The position numbers were made by a program, and so were the translations under genes. Positions 34,595-45,229 of a DNA stretch of 64,000 nt are shown here, in pieces (the stretch's first letter is position 1; every line of letters begins with the position of its first letter). Under the pieces are notes generated by a model. The model was not told the origin of the DNA. It searched no databases and worked only from the letters and a program-made list of their open reading frames with translations. Origin of the DNA: Gremmenia infestans. Taxonomy: Eukaryota > Ascomycota > Leotiomycetes > Helotiales > Hamatocanthoscyphaceae. The DNA lies in the NCBI GenBank assembly GCA_032629725.1, contig JAFEVB010000006.1, forward strand, positions 310,001 to 374,000, in the 5' to 3' direction.

Positions 34595-35929
34595 TTAAGC
34601 AGCTCGTTTATAAAGCTGCTAAGCACTAAGGAAGTCTTTTCCCTCCTTCTTAGTTATATTACTAATATTAATATCTCTAAATTTATACTAGTCTTTTAAA
34701 TACTTCTATATAGTACTCTTTTTAGTTAGCTTCTTCTTAATCTTCTATTTATTAACGGGTTTACCGCTAGCTAGTTGCAGAGGTTGCTATAATATACAAC
34801 TAACAACTTTAGGTTTAGGTTATATTATAGGGATAATACCTAGTATAGAGGATTATTTAAGTGATTTATGTTTACCCTTTTTCTACTTTTTATATTATCT
34901 CTCTTATTTCTAGACGGCTGCGTATATATACTTATCGCCTGTCTTATAACCCTATAGCTATCGAATAGTTAATCTGGTTTCCTAGCTCTTCTTCTTAAGA
35001 CTATTAATAGTCCACTTGACCTTAATTGCTATCTCTATCCTTAGTGCTAGCACTCTAGGTGTACGAGGTTTAGGTATAAGCATGCTTAGTAGATTATCGA
35101 TGCCGCGGGTAAACCAAGCAACTCCTTAGATAACCGGGTTATTTTATTTACTATATATGTATTTCTTTTTATATTTTAATTTGCTAAATCTACCTAGTAT
35201 AATATTACCTTTATTAATATCTACTATAACACCAGCTTCTGCTTTTTGTTTAAACCGGAAACTTAATATATTTTCTAGCCTACGGCTAGTAATAATAGTC
35301 TTTACGCGCCCCTCTTTCTAACCTTCTACGCGGAATTTATTAGCGCTAAGTCTAGCTCTCCTTTTTGCTATCGCGGGACTATAAAGGTCTGCTAGGTTGT
35401 CTTTAATAGATGGTTCGAATAAGCTATCTATATTAGTTATACTAATAACCGGATTCTCCTTGCTTAAATTCTTATCTTTAGAGATAAAAAGTAATCCTTC
35501 TACTTTTTTACCATATTTATCCTCTAGCACACCTCTACTTTTCTTAAGTCTTTCTAACTTAGTCTTTTCTTCTAAGATCTCTACCTTTTCCTAGTTATTA
35601 TTACTTTTACTTTTACTATCTATATCTATACCTCTATACTTCTTCGTCTTCTGCTTAAAGCGTGATAGTTTAATATTTATATCTAATAAATCTTTTTTAA
35701 TTTAGTTAATTTCCGCCTATAACTTCTCTATATCTATTTTCGAGCTAGCGCCCCCCCCCTTACTATTATAATTAAGGAGAAGAGTAGTATATTTAGCGTG
35801 GAGCCTTTTCGCCTCGGATCTAAGTTGCGTTTTATTATCTTTTATAACCCTAAGATTATTACTAAGTCTCCTCTTAGCTTTATTAATCGTCTTATTAGTC
35901 CCTTTACGCTTTTTGCTATTACCCGCCAT
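34595..35929 (-). pseudogene. Unknown 445-codon gene with N-terminal coiled coil, stops only TAA/TAG
   Basis: From ATG at 35927-35929 to a final TAA at 34595 the phase is unbroken for exactly 1,335 bases, so no indel has occurred. It holds about twenty in-frame stops, all TAA/TAG. The N-terminal third is highly charged and helical (MAGNSKKRKGTNKTINKAKR, then RRLSNNLRVIKDNKTQLRSE), followed by EKTKLERLKKSRGVLEDKYG. The middle gives SPAIAKRRARLSANKFRVEG. A central block reads GVAWFTRGIDNLLSMLIPKP, RTPRVLALRIEIAIKVKWTI, then GYKTGDKYIYAAV. The end reads YKFRDINISNITKKEGKDFL and QLYKRAA. It looks like a DNA- or RNA-associated structural protein, but I do not recognise the family. It is the cleanest relic in the window for recovering homologues. 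Confidence 0.75.
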
Positions 35930-36775
35930 CTTAATAGTATAGGTTAATAGATAATAGAGCGCCTAATTAATAGCTTGTCCGTGGTATTATCATCTAGGCT
36001 ATCGATTATATATAGTCCTTTATTAGGCTATATTACTAACCTAAAGCTAAAAGCGTGCCTTATATTATGCTAGCTATCTGTTCTAAGCTGCCTACCTCTT
36101 TTATATATGCTATTAATATTTGGGAGTAATTATATTACCTATGCTTTACTAGAAATTATTATTTGCTAAAAGAATAAAAGCTACTATTACTCCTAGGTAA
36201 AATTAGTAGCAAGTAAATATTTATACTTTTTTATAGATTATGCGTTTTATCTAGAAGACTTTTTATATTTTATAGCGTTAGTAAGATAATAGACCGCCTA
36301 TTATAAGCACTTGCAATTATATTAATACTATTCTTACTTAACTTTTATATAATAAGATATATATTAGAATACTAACTAAAGCAGCTACTATAACGCAGGC
36401 AGCGAGGTAAGTTCTCTAGTGAGAGAAACTATTATTTGCTACTAATATTATTAAAGCTTAGAAGCATATTTATAGCAGGCCTAGGAGGAGTCGGGATATA
36501 TATTAACGGCGGAGGTTCTTTTATTGCTCTTGCTAAGCCTGCTTATTAATATAAGTCTAATGCTTTCTATTACTAAATTAACTATATAAGTTCCGAGCTC
36601 CAACTTTGCAGTGCTGACGATAGGACTAGGCATTGTCCTTGCTTTTGCGCTAGTGTTTCTACTCTTGCTATATATAGATATATAGTTGAAAGTATGAAGT
36701 TGTTATAAGTATATATTATATAATTTTAATCCGTGACTCTATATCTGAATATCGCGTAGTATTAGATAATAATAT
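35930..36775. other. No gene recognised
   Basis: No long phase on either strand. Some CpG and CpA remain (for example near 36590-36640), so the stretch is slightly less mutated than its neighbours. It may contain the promoter of the minus-strand relic at 35929. Confidence 0.35.
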
Positions 36776-36779
36776 ATAT

Positions 36780-37158
36780 TTTTATAATTAAATATATTCT
36801 TTAATCCATGCTTCTATACCTTATATTCTTACCTTTATATCTGTGCTAAGATATGGCCACGTCCCTATCTGCGGTAATATTGGAATAATTATGCTAGGTA
36901 GGCTAATAAGTATTAGAGGCCGGGTATTATCTTTATCCTCTTCCGAGCTAAGGGCAAAATTCGCAGATGTCTTCTTATCTTAAGCGTTTAAATTGCAATC
37001 CTTTTATAGAGGTTAGTTAAAAAGTACTAAGCAAATATAAAAGGGGGAATTATAATTTCTTTCTAGCTAGGGGGCTAAGAGGGCTGGTCTATAGTCTTAA
37101 AGGTAAAGTTTTTACTATGCTTTGCAACTAAGATATAGATCTCTGCTTTGCAATCCAT
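36780..37158 (-). pseudogene. Coding-like fragment, unknown
   Basis: From ATG at 37156-37158 the minus-strand frame reads MDCKAEIYILVAKHSKNFTF and KTIDQPS, then KEIIIPPFIFA.YFLTNLYK and a basic segment, with TAA/TAG stops, to about 36780. It looks like a short globular protein or first exon. The family is unknown. It diverges from the ferric reductase relic about 580 bases away. Confidence 0.4.
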
Positions 37159-37733
37159 GCTAAGCCTATAAGCGTTCTTGAAAAAGGCCTTTCTACGCCT
37201 CCAAAACTGCTCTTATAATATTCTTCTTATAATAGCCTCTACTGCTATCTATTTTATAGCTGTCTGCATCTTTTTTGATATAATATTTTATCTACTAAAT
37301 AATAGTCCCTTTTCTTATACTTCTTTAATTATATATTTTAATAAGAAAAGGTCTATCGGCTATTAAATCTTATAGCCTCGCCTTTATTATAAGTGGGTCT
37401 CGCGGTTTAAAAGCTGTATCAAGTAAACCCTGCAGTTATTCCTAGTTACCGACCCTAAGAGTCACCTACTCTAAGAGTTACCTACCCTAATAGTTAATCT
37501 GGAGGGCCTACTAATTTTAGAAATAGACTATTATATAGAGGGGGGCTATCTTAATTCTAATAGTATAGCTATTAGCTATTTCTTAGGTATGGATACTCTC
37601 CTATATTCTTTTTCTTCCTTGATCAAGTTTTGCAAATTTGATAATATCTAAAGTATTATCGCTTATTAAAAAGATACTTACTTAGGCGAAAGCTAATATG
37701 CTTCTATAGTATAAGACTTTTACTTATACTAAT

Positions 37734-39540
37734 ATGATTATACCTCTATGGTATGCAATGATTACTAGGTGCGTGCTGGCACTATGGCTACTGCTTTAAG
37801 TTATCTTTTAGCTAGTTATATTTGCTTGGAGGCATATTTCTTTTTTTATTCTAGAGCATATTATCTATTCTTATCTCTTTAGGCGCCTTCCTTTTATAGG
37901 CGTGGCTATGAGATCTGAGATTTTATTTGGTTTGACCTATATTACTATTAATATACTATGCGTAACTGTCCCCTTCCTATTAGGGTAATATATAAGCGCA
38001 CGTGCGGGTATAATATCCGTTATTAATCTTATTCCGCTCCTCTGCGGCCCCTGACTTATTTTAATAACTAAACTTCTTGGAATTTTACTCTAAACTTATT
38101 TTAGCGTTTATAAGTGGTTTGGTTCGACCGTAGTAGCATATGCCGTTTTGCATACGATATTTTTAATTACTTATAATTTGCTATTCTAATAGACTTCGAT
38201 AAATCTTTCTAGTATTATAGTAATGGTCGAACTTATTACTTTAAATTGTAAAAGCTAACTATAGGGCTTAGGGAGGCTTATCTCTAGTATTTATTCTTCT
38301 TCTATCACTAAGCTTCGTCCGACGCGTTTTATATAAATGGTTCCTTCGATCGCACCTTCTATTAACTATTACCTTCTTAGTAGCTCTTTGGCTCTATCTT
38401 TCTTCTAAGAAGCTTATAGGAAAGCTTTTTTTATAAGTTAGGATCTCCTTATAGATAATCGTAACGCTTATGCATAGGACCTATTTTATGTTTAGAAATT
38501 TCGCCTTTAGCAGATTAATAGCCACAGCTAAAATTATATAATAGTCAGGTGCTATGCAGGTAAATATTAAGGTTCCCCGGCCATAGGAGGTTAAGCTAAG
38601 CTAGTATATTTTTCTTACTATCCCTACCACTAGGATTATATTAGTGCTTTAAAGTTATCTATTTATAATTACTTAGTAGAAGCGTAATAGGGATAGCTTT
38701 ATAATATCTCTATTAGTTAAGCTAAAACGTGGTTTTACCTGTAAACTTGGAGGGATTACTAATCACGACTACCTTATATTTATTAATAGGCTATACGGTC
38801 CGGACTACGCCTTTAGAGAATATGGAATAGTATTAATATTCGCTACCGGCATTAGCATAGCTGGTTATATAGCATATATTAAGGATTTGGTTCGCGGGTA
38901 TAATAGTTATAAAGTATAAACTCGTTAAATTGTTCTTATCTAGGAGCTAGATAATAAAGGTGAAACCTCTTTAATAAGGCCTATACTATAATTGCTAATA
39001 TAGAATAGACTAATAAAACTGGATAAAGTATTAGATAAATAAGATTATAAAAATGGACACGGGATTTATATATCGTCTTTGCTCACCCTTACGATTATAG
39101 CTAAAGACTGCCTAGATCCTTAAGACCTCCCTTTATATACTTAGAAGATCTATACTAAGGCAATATAAAATAGATAGTGCAGATAAGTTAGATAAGCTCG
39201 ACTTTACTAAAGGTAAAGTTATTCTATATAGTAGCTATAATAAGCTTAATCAGATATTTGCTCCCGCAGACGTAGGAAAAACACTTACGGCTAAGTTTAA
39301 GGCAAGGTAAGAAAAGATAATTATTTCTAGTAAATCCTTCCTTTTTTCTTAAGAAAGGTGTTTAATATTACTTGCAGTCTATTTAAATAATACTATAGCT
39401 GACCAAGTTTATAAAGTAGTCTAGAAGAATATAGATCCTAATCTTTATCTTATTAAGATAGACTTCTAACTATCTCTCCGCTCCACGCGGAATATATCTA
39501 TAGCTAACCTAGATTTTAGCTGCAGAGGAGATACCTAATA
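37734..39540 (+). pseudogene. Ferric reductase (FRE family), RIP-inactivated
   Basis: FRE proteins are membrane flavocytochromes that reduce ferric ions at the cell surface. They are frequent Starship cargo. The frame from ATG at 37734 reads MIIPLWYAMITRCVLALWLL (membrane segment), then LFGLTYITINILCVTVPFLL, and ARAGIISVINLIPLLCGP near 38001, matching the family 'RAGxLSxINxxPLxxGP'. VVAYAVLHTIFLITYNLL follows, with a haem-ligand His at 38151. After a damaged FAD region the NAD-binding part reads GGITNHDYLIFINRLYGPDY, IVLIFATGISIAGYIAYIKD near 38835 and KDLVRGYNSYKV. The C-terminal section gives DKLDFTKGKVILYSSYN near 39200 and NLYLIKIDF near 39440. Stops are TAA/TAG; phase changes near 38190, 38700 and 39080 suggest introns. 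Confidence 0.85.
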
Positions 39541-39559
39541 GCAGACTTAGGTTTTATAT

Positions 39560-41560
39560 CTATAGCTTTAGTAATCCTTTTATAGCAGATTAGAGTTTAT
39601 AACTTACCTAAAAGGCAGCGGAGAGTTTTAGGACTATTTTATATACAAGCAGGTCCTATATTTTTAGAGTAAACTAGAAAATTCCTTACTAAAAGGAATC
39701 TGGAGAGATAGAGTAGAACCTAGTTTTTAATTAAGAGTGGTCTACTATCCTGATTTATATAGTAGCGAATTATATATAAAATATAGCAAGGAATAATAGA
39801 GAAGGTTTTAGTAATATAGGAGTAATTACTTTAACTATAAAGCTTTAGATGCTATAGACTTGACTTGTATTTAGTATAATCGACCTTAGATAATAGATCT
39901 GCTACGAAGAGGTTATGCCTCGTTCGCTTAGTTATTAACGCTAAGGTTATATAATTATGACTATATATATCCCTAGATAAAAATAACTATAATATTAGAA
40001 CAAGCCTTTAAAAAAGAAGTTACTAGCTATTAGAACTTATCGCTATGCTATATTATTAAGGGATTAATCTTAGTATATCTCTATTAGTAGTAAATACTAG
40101 TAGGGTTTATTAGAATTAGACCAGCCTATAAAGCGTGCATTACCTATTGGCCTAAGGCCCCCTAATCCCCCCTACTCACTTGACTTCCCCTCCCTATAAC
40201 ACCTTGCTAGTAGTGGTTACCTTTTCGTTTTTAGAAAACCTGCAAAAATCTACGCATAGACGGGATTTTAGTAAGTAACTACTACTAGCAGGGTGTTAGG
40301 GAAGTAAGAGTGGGGGGCGGCCTTAGGCTAATAGGTAGTAGTTACCTACGGATATGAAAGTTCCGCTAGGGTAATATAAGAATGCTACCACCTTTACTAT
40401 ATCTTAATATCTTAGCTAGCTATTAGACTACTTTTATATACTAGCGCTACCTCTAGAACGGCTAATTTATTTATCTATCCTTTATTACTAATAGACTATT
40501 ATTATAAATCTAAACTGTGAAAGCTTTATCTAGTTACTATAATAATGCTCTAGCGTTAGCGCTGCTATTACTATAATAACTTATAGACTATAGTACTTAA
40601 TACTAATTCTTATAAACTTGCCAAATGCCTCTATTTATAGTGCTCGAGATGCGAAACCAAATTTATTATATATCGACTACACCTGAACGAGCTTATAGGA
40701 TTTAATACGATTATTAAGTATATATGCGTCTCGGCGGCTTAATAAGGCAATAACTACTATTAAAAGATATACTAGTATTTATTAGAAGTATTATGCACTC
40801 TTCTAGCGCTAATTCGAATATAGAAGAAATTAAGATATATTAGAAAGGATTAAATAGAAGAGAATCGGTTAAGAACTAATATCTATTAATAGTATAAGAT
40901 ACTGCGATAGGCAGGAGTCTAGTAGAAAGAAGATTAGCTTAAATATCTTAAATAGATAATAGAGTCTTATTATATTTTATTATATATATAAACTCTATAT
41001 AAATATACTAGTAACCTTTAACTATTAGATTAGGCCCCTCCTAGAATTCTTATTATTGCTCTATATTCCTTAGAAAGCCTTCTACTACCTTTCCGCCTTA
41101 ATCTCCTAACGTATAGAATCTTTAAGTCTATAGTATAGCTAGACTATAAATTCCTATAAGCGGTTAGGACTTAGCGATTAAAAATAAGACTCGAGAATAA
41201 GTTGCTAGTAGACGTCGTACGAATTCTTACGGACCCGCTATAGGTTCTTAAAGTACTACTAGTAGAAATATATTTCTTGATATAGGTAGCCTATCTCTCT
41301 TATAAGCGTTATCTTATTAGGATCAGGCGCAAACTTTGCTGCTTAGAGCTAGTACGGTGCATACTTAAGCGCTGACATTAATCTATTCTAACGGAAAATA
41401 CTATGATTAAGAGGATTAACTTCTAGAGGTATTAAGGAGGCTTAATAATTAGGTCTTATAACCTTTAACCTTAGAATTGCCTTAGAAGAAGAAGCGGGAG
41501 CTAATGATTTAGATATTTATTCGAGGTTTTAATATAGGGTTCGGCTATTATCTGCGATTA
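39560..41560 (+). pseudogene. Unknown gene interrupted by a MITE
   Basis: Before the MITE the plus-strand frame gives FNYKALDAIDLTCI near 39830, IIDLLRRGYASFA and IILEQAFKKEVTSY near 39990, ending AYKACITY at the insertion. After the MITE, frames with TAA/TAG stops give RCETKFIIYRLHLNELIGFN near 40660, ALYSLESLLLPFRLNLLTYR near 41060 and LRLENKLLVDVVRILTDPL-like residues near 41190, then YKRYLIRIRRKLCCLELVRC near 41300. I do not recognise the protein. Flanks that read as coding on both sides suggest that the MITE landed in a gene, but continuity of one gene across it is not proven. Confidence 0.45.
40143..40335. mobile_element. MITE-like palindromic element, 193 bp, TA target duplication
   Basis: The left arm begins CCTATTGGCCTAAGGCCCCC at 40143 and runs about 75 bases to GTAGTGGTTAC. 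The right arm is its imperfect reverse complement (GTAACTACTACTAGCAGGGT to GGCCTTAGGCTAATAGG, ending 40335). TA flanks both ends (40141-40142 and 40336-40337), as in Tc1/mariner-derived (Stowaway-like) elements. It is GC-richer than its surroundings and keeps many CpA and TpG sites, so it escaped RIP or inserted later. It lies inside a degenerate gene. Confidence 0.85.
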
Positions 41561-41564
41561 TATA

Positions 41565-41699
41565 TATGCTTTAGAGAGAAATATAATAAATATATAGGCT
41601 GATAATAGGTTTCTTAGAATATATATATAGGATAATTCAAGAATAATAGCTATTAAGATAGAAGTAGCCTACCTAAAATTGGGGGTAGGCTGGTCTAAT
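41565..41699. other. Short gene-free stretch with a small hairpin
   Basis: AGCCTACC (41666-41673) and GGTAGGCT (41684-41691) can pair around a ten-base loop. It lies between the ends of a plus-strand and a minus-strand relic and could be a shared 3' structure. Confidence 0.35.
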
Positions 41700-42420
41700 A
41701 TGCTAAGACTAGAGCATTTGTATTAATACTAAAGGTATATAAAAACTCGGCTTAATCTCTTAATCTTAAGTAAGAACTGGATGGTCTTCTGCCTAAATAG
41801 ATTAGATTAGGTTGTAATCTATCTATTAGTATATAGATAAGGCTCTAATATGAAAATTATAATAATGTTGCTAGATGATCTTTCTAAGCATTATTGCTTG
41901 GCAGCCTATCGTTGGAATTCTACCTAATATAATTAGCGTGATTAAGAGAGAGCTACTCTTTAAGCTATTTTAGCTTATCCTTTATAACTTTTAATTTAAG
42001 TATTAAATCTGCTATTGTTCGGATAGGCTTTATAACTATAGGGCTTCCTTGAAGCTTAGAGACTAGAGCTTAGAGACTATCTACTAATTCACCGCTCTCC
42101 TAAGCTGCCTTATACGCAAGATTAAATAGTTTCTTAGTTTCTCTATATCGCTAACGCTTAAAACCAAGTTCTTCTTAAGTTATAGTATGCTTAAGGCGCT
42201 TCTTATTAAGCTTAGTATAGGTAGCTATAAGATCTCGCTAGGAAGCTGCGAGTGAAGATTCCGTGTGCTTAGTAGAGATAATAGTATAATATAGTTTATA
42301 CTTTAATATTAGCAAGTATTAATAAGCTATATTAACTCTCCTATAAAAGTTCTAAAGGAAGTCCCAGATGGACATTGAATAGCATATACCGTAGTGAGTC
42401 GTAGATATCTATATAGGGTT
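41700..42420 (-). pseudogene. Unknown gene with coiled-coil segment, RIP-inactivated
   Basis: The minus-strand frame reads ISTTHYGICYSMSIWDFL near 42410, NFYRRVNIAYQYLL-like residues, then LIATYTKLNKKRLKHTIT near 42225, EELGFKR.RYRETKKLFNLA near 42170 and VSKLQGSPIVIKPIRTIADL near 42060, and finally ILKLKVIKDKLK. Heptad-like spacing of Leu and Lys/Glu suggests a coiled coil. Stops are TAA/TAG. It is probably a fungal hypothetical protein of the kind common in cargo regions; no enzymatic motif. Confidence 0.5.
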
Positions 42421-42955
42421 AGTATTAGCTGTAAAATAATATTATAAAAAGGCTATACCTCTATAGAGATATTATTCTAAGCTATAGCTATTAACTTGTA
42501 AAAGGATATACTTTCTATTACTCCGACCTTAATATATAGTTGGAGTTGGGAGCTAAGCAGTCGCCGCGCGAGGTGCAGGCTATATTTATATATAAAATAT
42601 TAAGTGTCTATATTAAAGAAGCCTAGCTAGGGTTATTGGATAGTTATATAAGCGTTTACTTATTGGTCCGAGGTTATATATAACTAGACCCTTAATATAA
42701 GCCAATTACTATTTTACCACCTAAAGTCGCCTTTTTACTTCTTAAGATTAAGTCGTTCTACTTTTAAATTAAATTGATTTCTTAATATATTTAAGCATTC
42801 TAACTAGATCTTTGAATCTATCCCTAACAATTCTTGTTTAACTTATATTTCTAGTATAAATATTTCCTTTTTACTATTTTACTAGTAATTAATATTACCT
42901 CCTTTATAATAATACTACTTGTATTATTTAATAGATTGCCTATATTCTCCTTTTA
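42421..42955. other. No gene recognised
   Basis: No convincing frame on either strand. A less mutated, GC-richer patch lies near 42555-42580 (CAGTCGCCGCGCGAGGTGCA). Confidence 0.35.
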
Positions 42956-42959
42956 TAAG

Positions 42960-43515
42960 ATTAGAGGTAATAACTCGAATTAATAAACTGAAGTAGTAGT
43001 GATTTATACCTCTAAATTATATACTAAAGCCCGAATTCTCTACAAAGTAGTTAAAGTATATCTCCGGCATAAATTCACCTATATCCGCATAGGAGAGCTT
43101 AGAAGGCCAGGAAACTAGTATACGAGCTTAAGTACTACTAAGGATACCTATAGACGGATCGATCGCTATTAAAGGGTGGATAGGAATAAGAATCTCTCTT
43201 ATTAGATTCCTGTGCGCATATGTAGTCTAGTAAAGTAAGCCGGATTCTAAAGATAGAAACTTGATTAAGGGGAGCAATAATATTTCTGGACTAGCTTTTA
43301 ATACTTTTCTCTTAATCTAATCTCTTTAAGGCCTTTAACTAATAATAAATGGCATTCTCTAACTAGAAGCAATTATTCTTCTTATTGAATAACGTAGTAA
43401 AGTCTGGAATTAGAATGTTTATATTCTAACTTCTTAAGTTCTAAAGCAGCTGCTTCTCCTCTAGGCTCTATTTGCTTCGGGATTTAGATATAATTAGAAG
43501 TAAGTATAGAAGGAA
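42960..43515 (-). pseudogene. Unknown degenerate gene fragment
   Basis: The minus-strand frame gives RGEAAALELKKLEYKHSNSR near 43480, LLLVRECHLLLVKGLKEIRL near 43370, then AYFTRLHMRTGI near 43235 and LVVLKLVY.FPGLLSSPM near 43130. Stops are TAA/TAG. It is Leu/Lys-rich and helical in look, with no known motif. Confidence 0.4.
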
Positions 43516-43519
43516 GAAA

Positions 43520-43955
43520 TAAGAGGCGGGGTTTAAAAAGGGGGGGGGGCATCGCCTTAACCCTATTATTTTTAATTAATTATCTAGACCTTAGAGAAGA
43601 TGCTATAACCGCAGATTAGAAGTTACCCTTATACGCACACGTAGAGATACTTAATAATAGTTTTATTACTCTAGTGAAATCAACCCTCTTCTATTTTCGG
43701 GTGAACTAAACCGGCGGGACTATTACTATAAAACTTTAGAGCACTAACATAAAATTTTTATAGCGATTTTAATCTTTTAAATTACTAAATTAATAGTAAT
43801 TTAATAGATGCTAATGCCCTTATAATTATACTTAATAAGGCAAAATTTAAAAACTTTATATTATATTACTATGGTATAGCAGTTAATAGTTAAGCATGCT
43901 AAGCGCCCTTGGCGCCGTCTAAGGGGCGCGCGTTTAACCAAGCCTTACATAACCT
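43520..43955. other. Gene-free stretch with G-run and GC-rich palindromic patch
   Basis: A run of ten G lies at 43540-43549. A patch at 43903-43934 (GCGCCC...GGCGCC...GGGGCGCGCG) is self-complementary and rich in CpG, in contrast to the surroundings. AAATTACT (43779-43786) pairs with AGTAATTT (43795-43802). Confidence 0.5.
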
Positions 43956-43959
43956 TATT

Positions 43960-45170
43960 AAGCTTATTTAGGCATCGGTTCTTAACTACTAGAACGCTGA
44001 TTACTAAGTAATCTAGTGGCTAAAATAGGGAGCCGTGTGCTATCTAAACGCCTATTAGTATTAATTATTATCTTTAGTAGAAAGCCGTCTAATTATAGGT
44101 ACACCTTTAAGTATATATAGCTTCTTCCGCTATAACGTTTATGATTTTATAATCTTTTACTAGCTAGTTCTATTCTAATTATAGATAATCCCTAATTAAC
44201 TAAAGACTAGAATGCTTTCTTTAAGGACTTATTCCCTTAATAAGTACCTAATATTAAGCAAGATATTAATTTCTTTGCACCGAATATTAAAGTTAAGTCC
44301 TCTGCTATATCTGCGCCGTTGAATATAAAGAAGTCTATTACTAAGCTTATAGCTTAGATACCTAATATTAATCCAGTAATATATACTAGTAGAGAGTTAA
44401 TAAATATGTTTAATGCCTCTATTGCACGCTTTCCTTAGAGTAAAGGCTAGAATCTAAATAATTAAGAGCTCTAGATAGAGATATAAAATCTCTAGGATAC
44501 GTAGGTTTTAACTTCTATAGTACTATAGTTTAATACTAATATATACTAGAATTGTCTAATATAGATAAGCTATTAAGGAAACTATATAGTACTACTCTTA
44601 ACTAATCGAAGATTATATAAATTAGCTAATATTATTAGGAAAATTAATCTTCTAAAATGCGTTTATAATAAGCTTCTCCTCTAGTCTCTTAGGATGCAGA
44701 AGGCAGTCTTAGGTATAGCGCAGCGTCGCGGCTTTATAATAAATACCAAGTAAGGCGTAGGGACTATAAAGTAAGGGGAAAAAGGAGAGAAAGGGGCAGA
44801 ATTAAGAGGGCTAGCATAAAGGATAGGGGATATATTTAGTCTCGCGCTAGGATGCCCTGGACGCTCCTTAAGATCTTATGCTTTATAACACTTCTAATTT
44901 ATAATAAACACTATACCTAGCAAGTCTCTTATAATAATATTGTTTGATAGTAATACTAGTAGCGTGATAAGCGCTATAGGAAAAGCTTAGAAAGCCTAAG
45001 GATAGTCTCTACCAACTTTTCTAGCCTCTTTTGTAATATTACTAATCTTGTATAGGATTGTTATTATTATTAATATGCTTCTAAAGCCGAAGCTGCTTTA
45101 AGTATAGTAAGCCCTCTTATATAATAGATAACTGATAAGCCGCTAATAATTAGCTATGCGGGAATATATT
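43960..45170 (+). pseudogene. Unknown degenerate gene upstream of the CSC1 relic
   Basis: The plus-strand frame gives NAFFKDLFP near 44210, QDINFFAPNIKVKSSAISAP near 44260, NIKKSITKLIA, INPVIYTSRELINMFNASIA near 44370 and IVLLLTNRRLYKLANIIRK near 44590. MQKAVLGIAQRRGFIINTK (44695-44750) and EKGEKGAELRGLA follow. Stops are TAA/TAG. The later part (GCPGRSLRSYAL near 44850) becomes less certain. The family is not recognised. Same orientation as the CSC1-like relic that starts 60 bases further on. Confidence 0.45.
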
Positions 45171-45229
45171 TAAACGCGGTATTAAAGGCCTAAGCCGCGG
45201 CTTCCTGGCCCTAAATAATCCTCCTTCTA

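Noticed and set aside
35397..35594. 65-codon plus-strand ORF
   Set aside because: Antisense to the 445-codon minus-strand relic, whose coding signal is far stronger.
37178..37366. 62-codon plus-strand ORF
   Set aside because: TA-rich and hydrophobic, with no continuation or motif; it lies in the spacer between two divergent relics.
41665..41692. Hairpin AGCCTACC/GGTAGGCT as a terminator
   Set aside because: An eight-base stem is not significant in sequence of this composition, and fungal transcript ends are not defined by such hairpins; kept only as a note.
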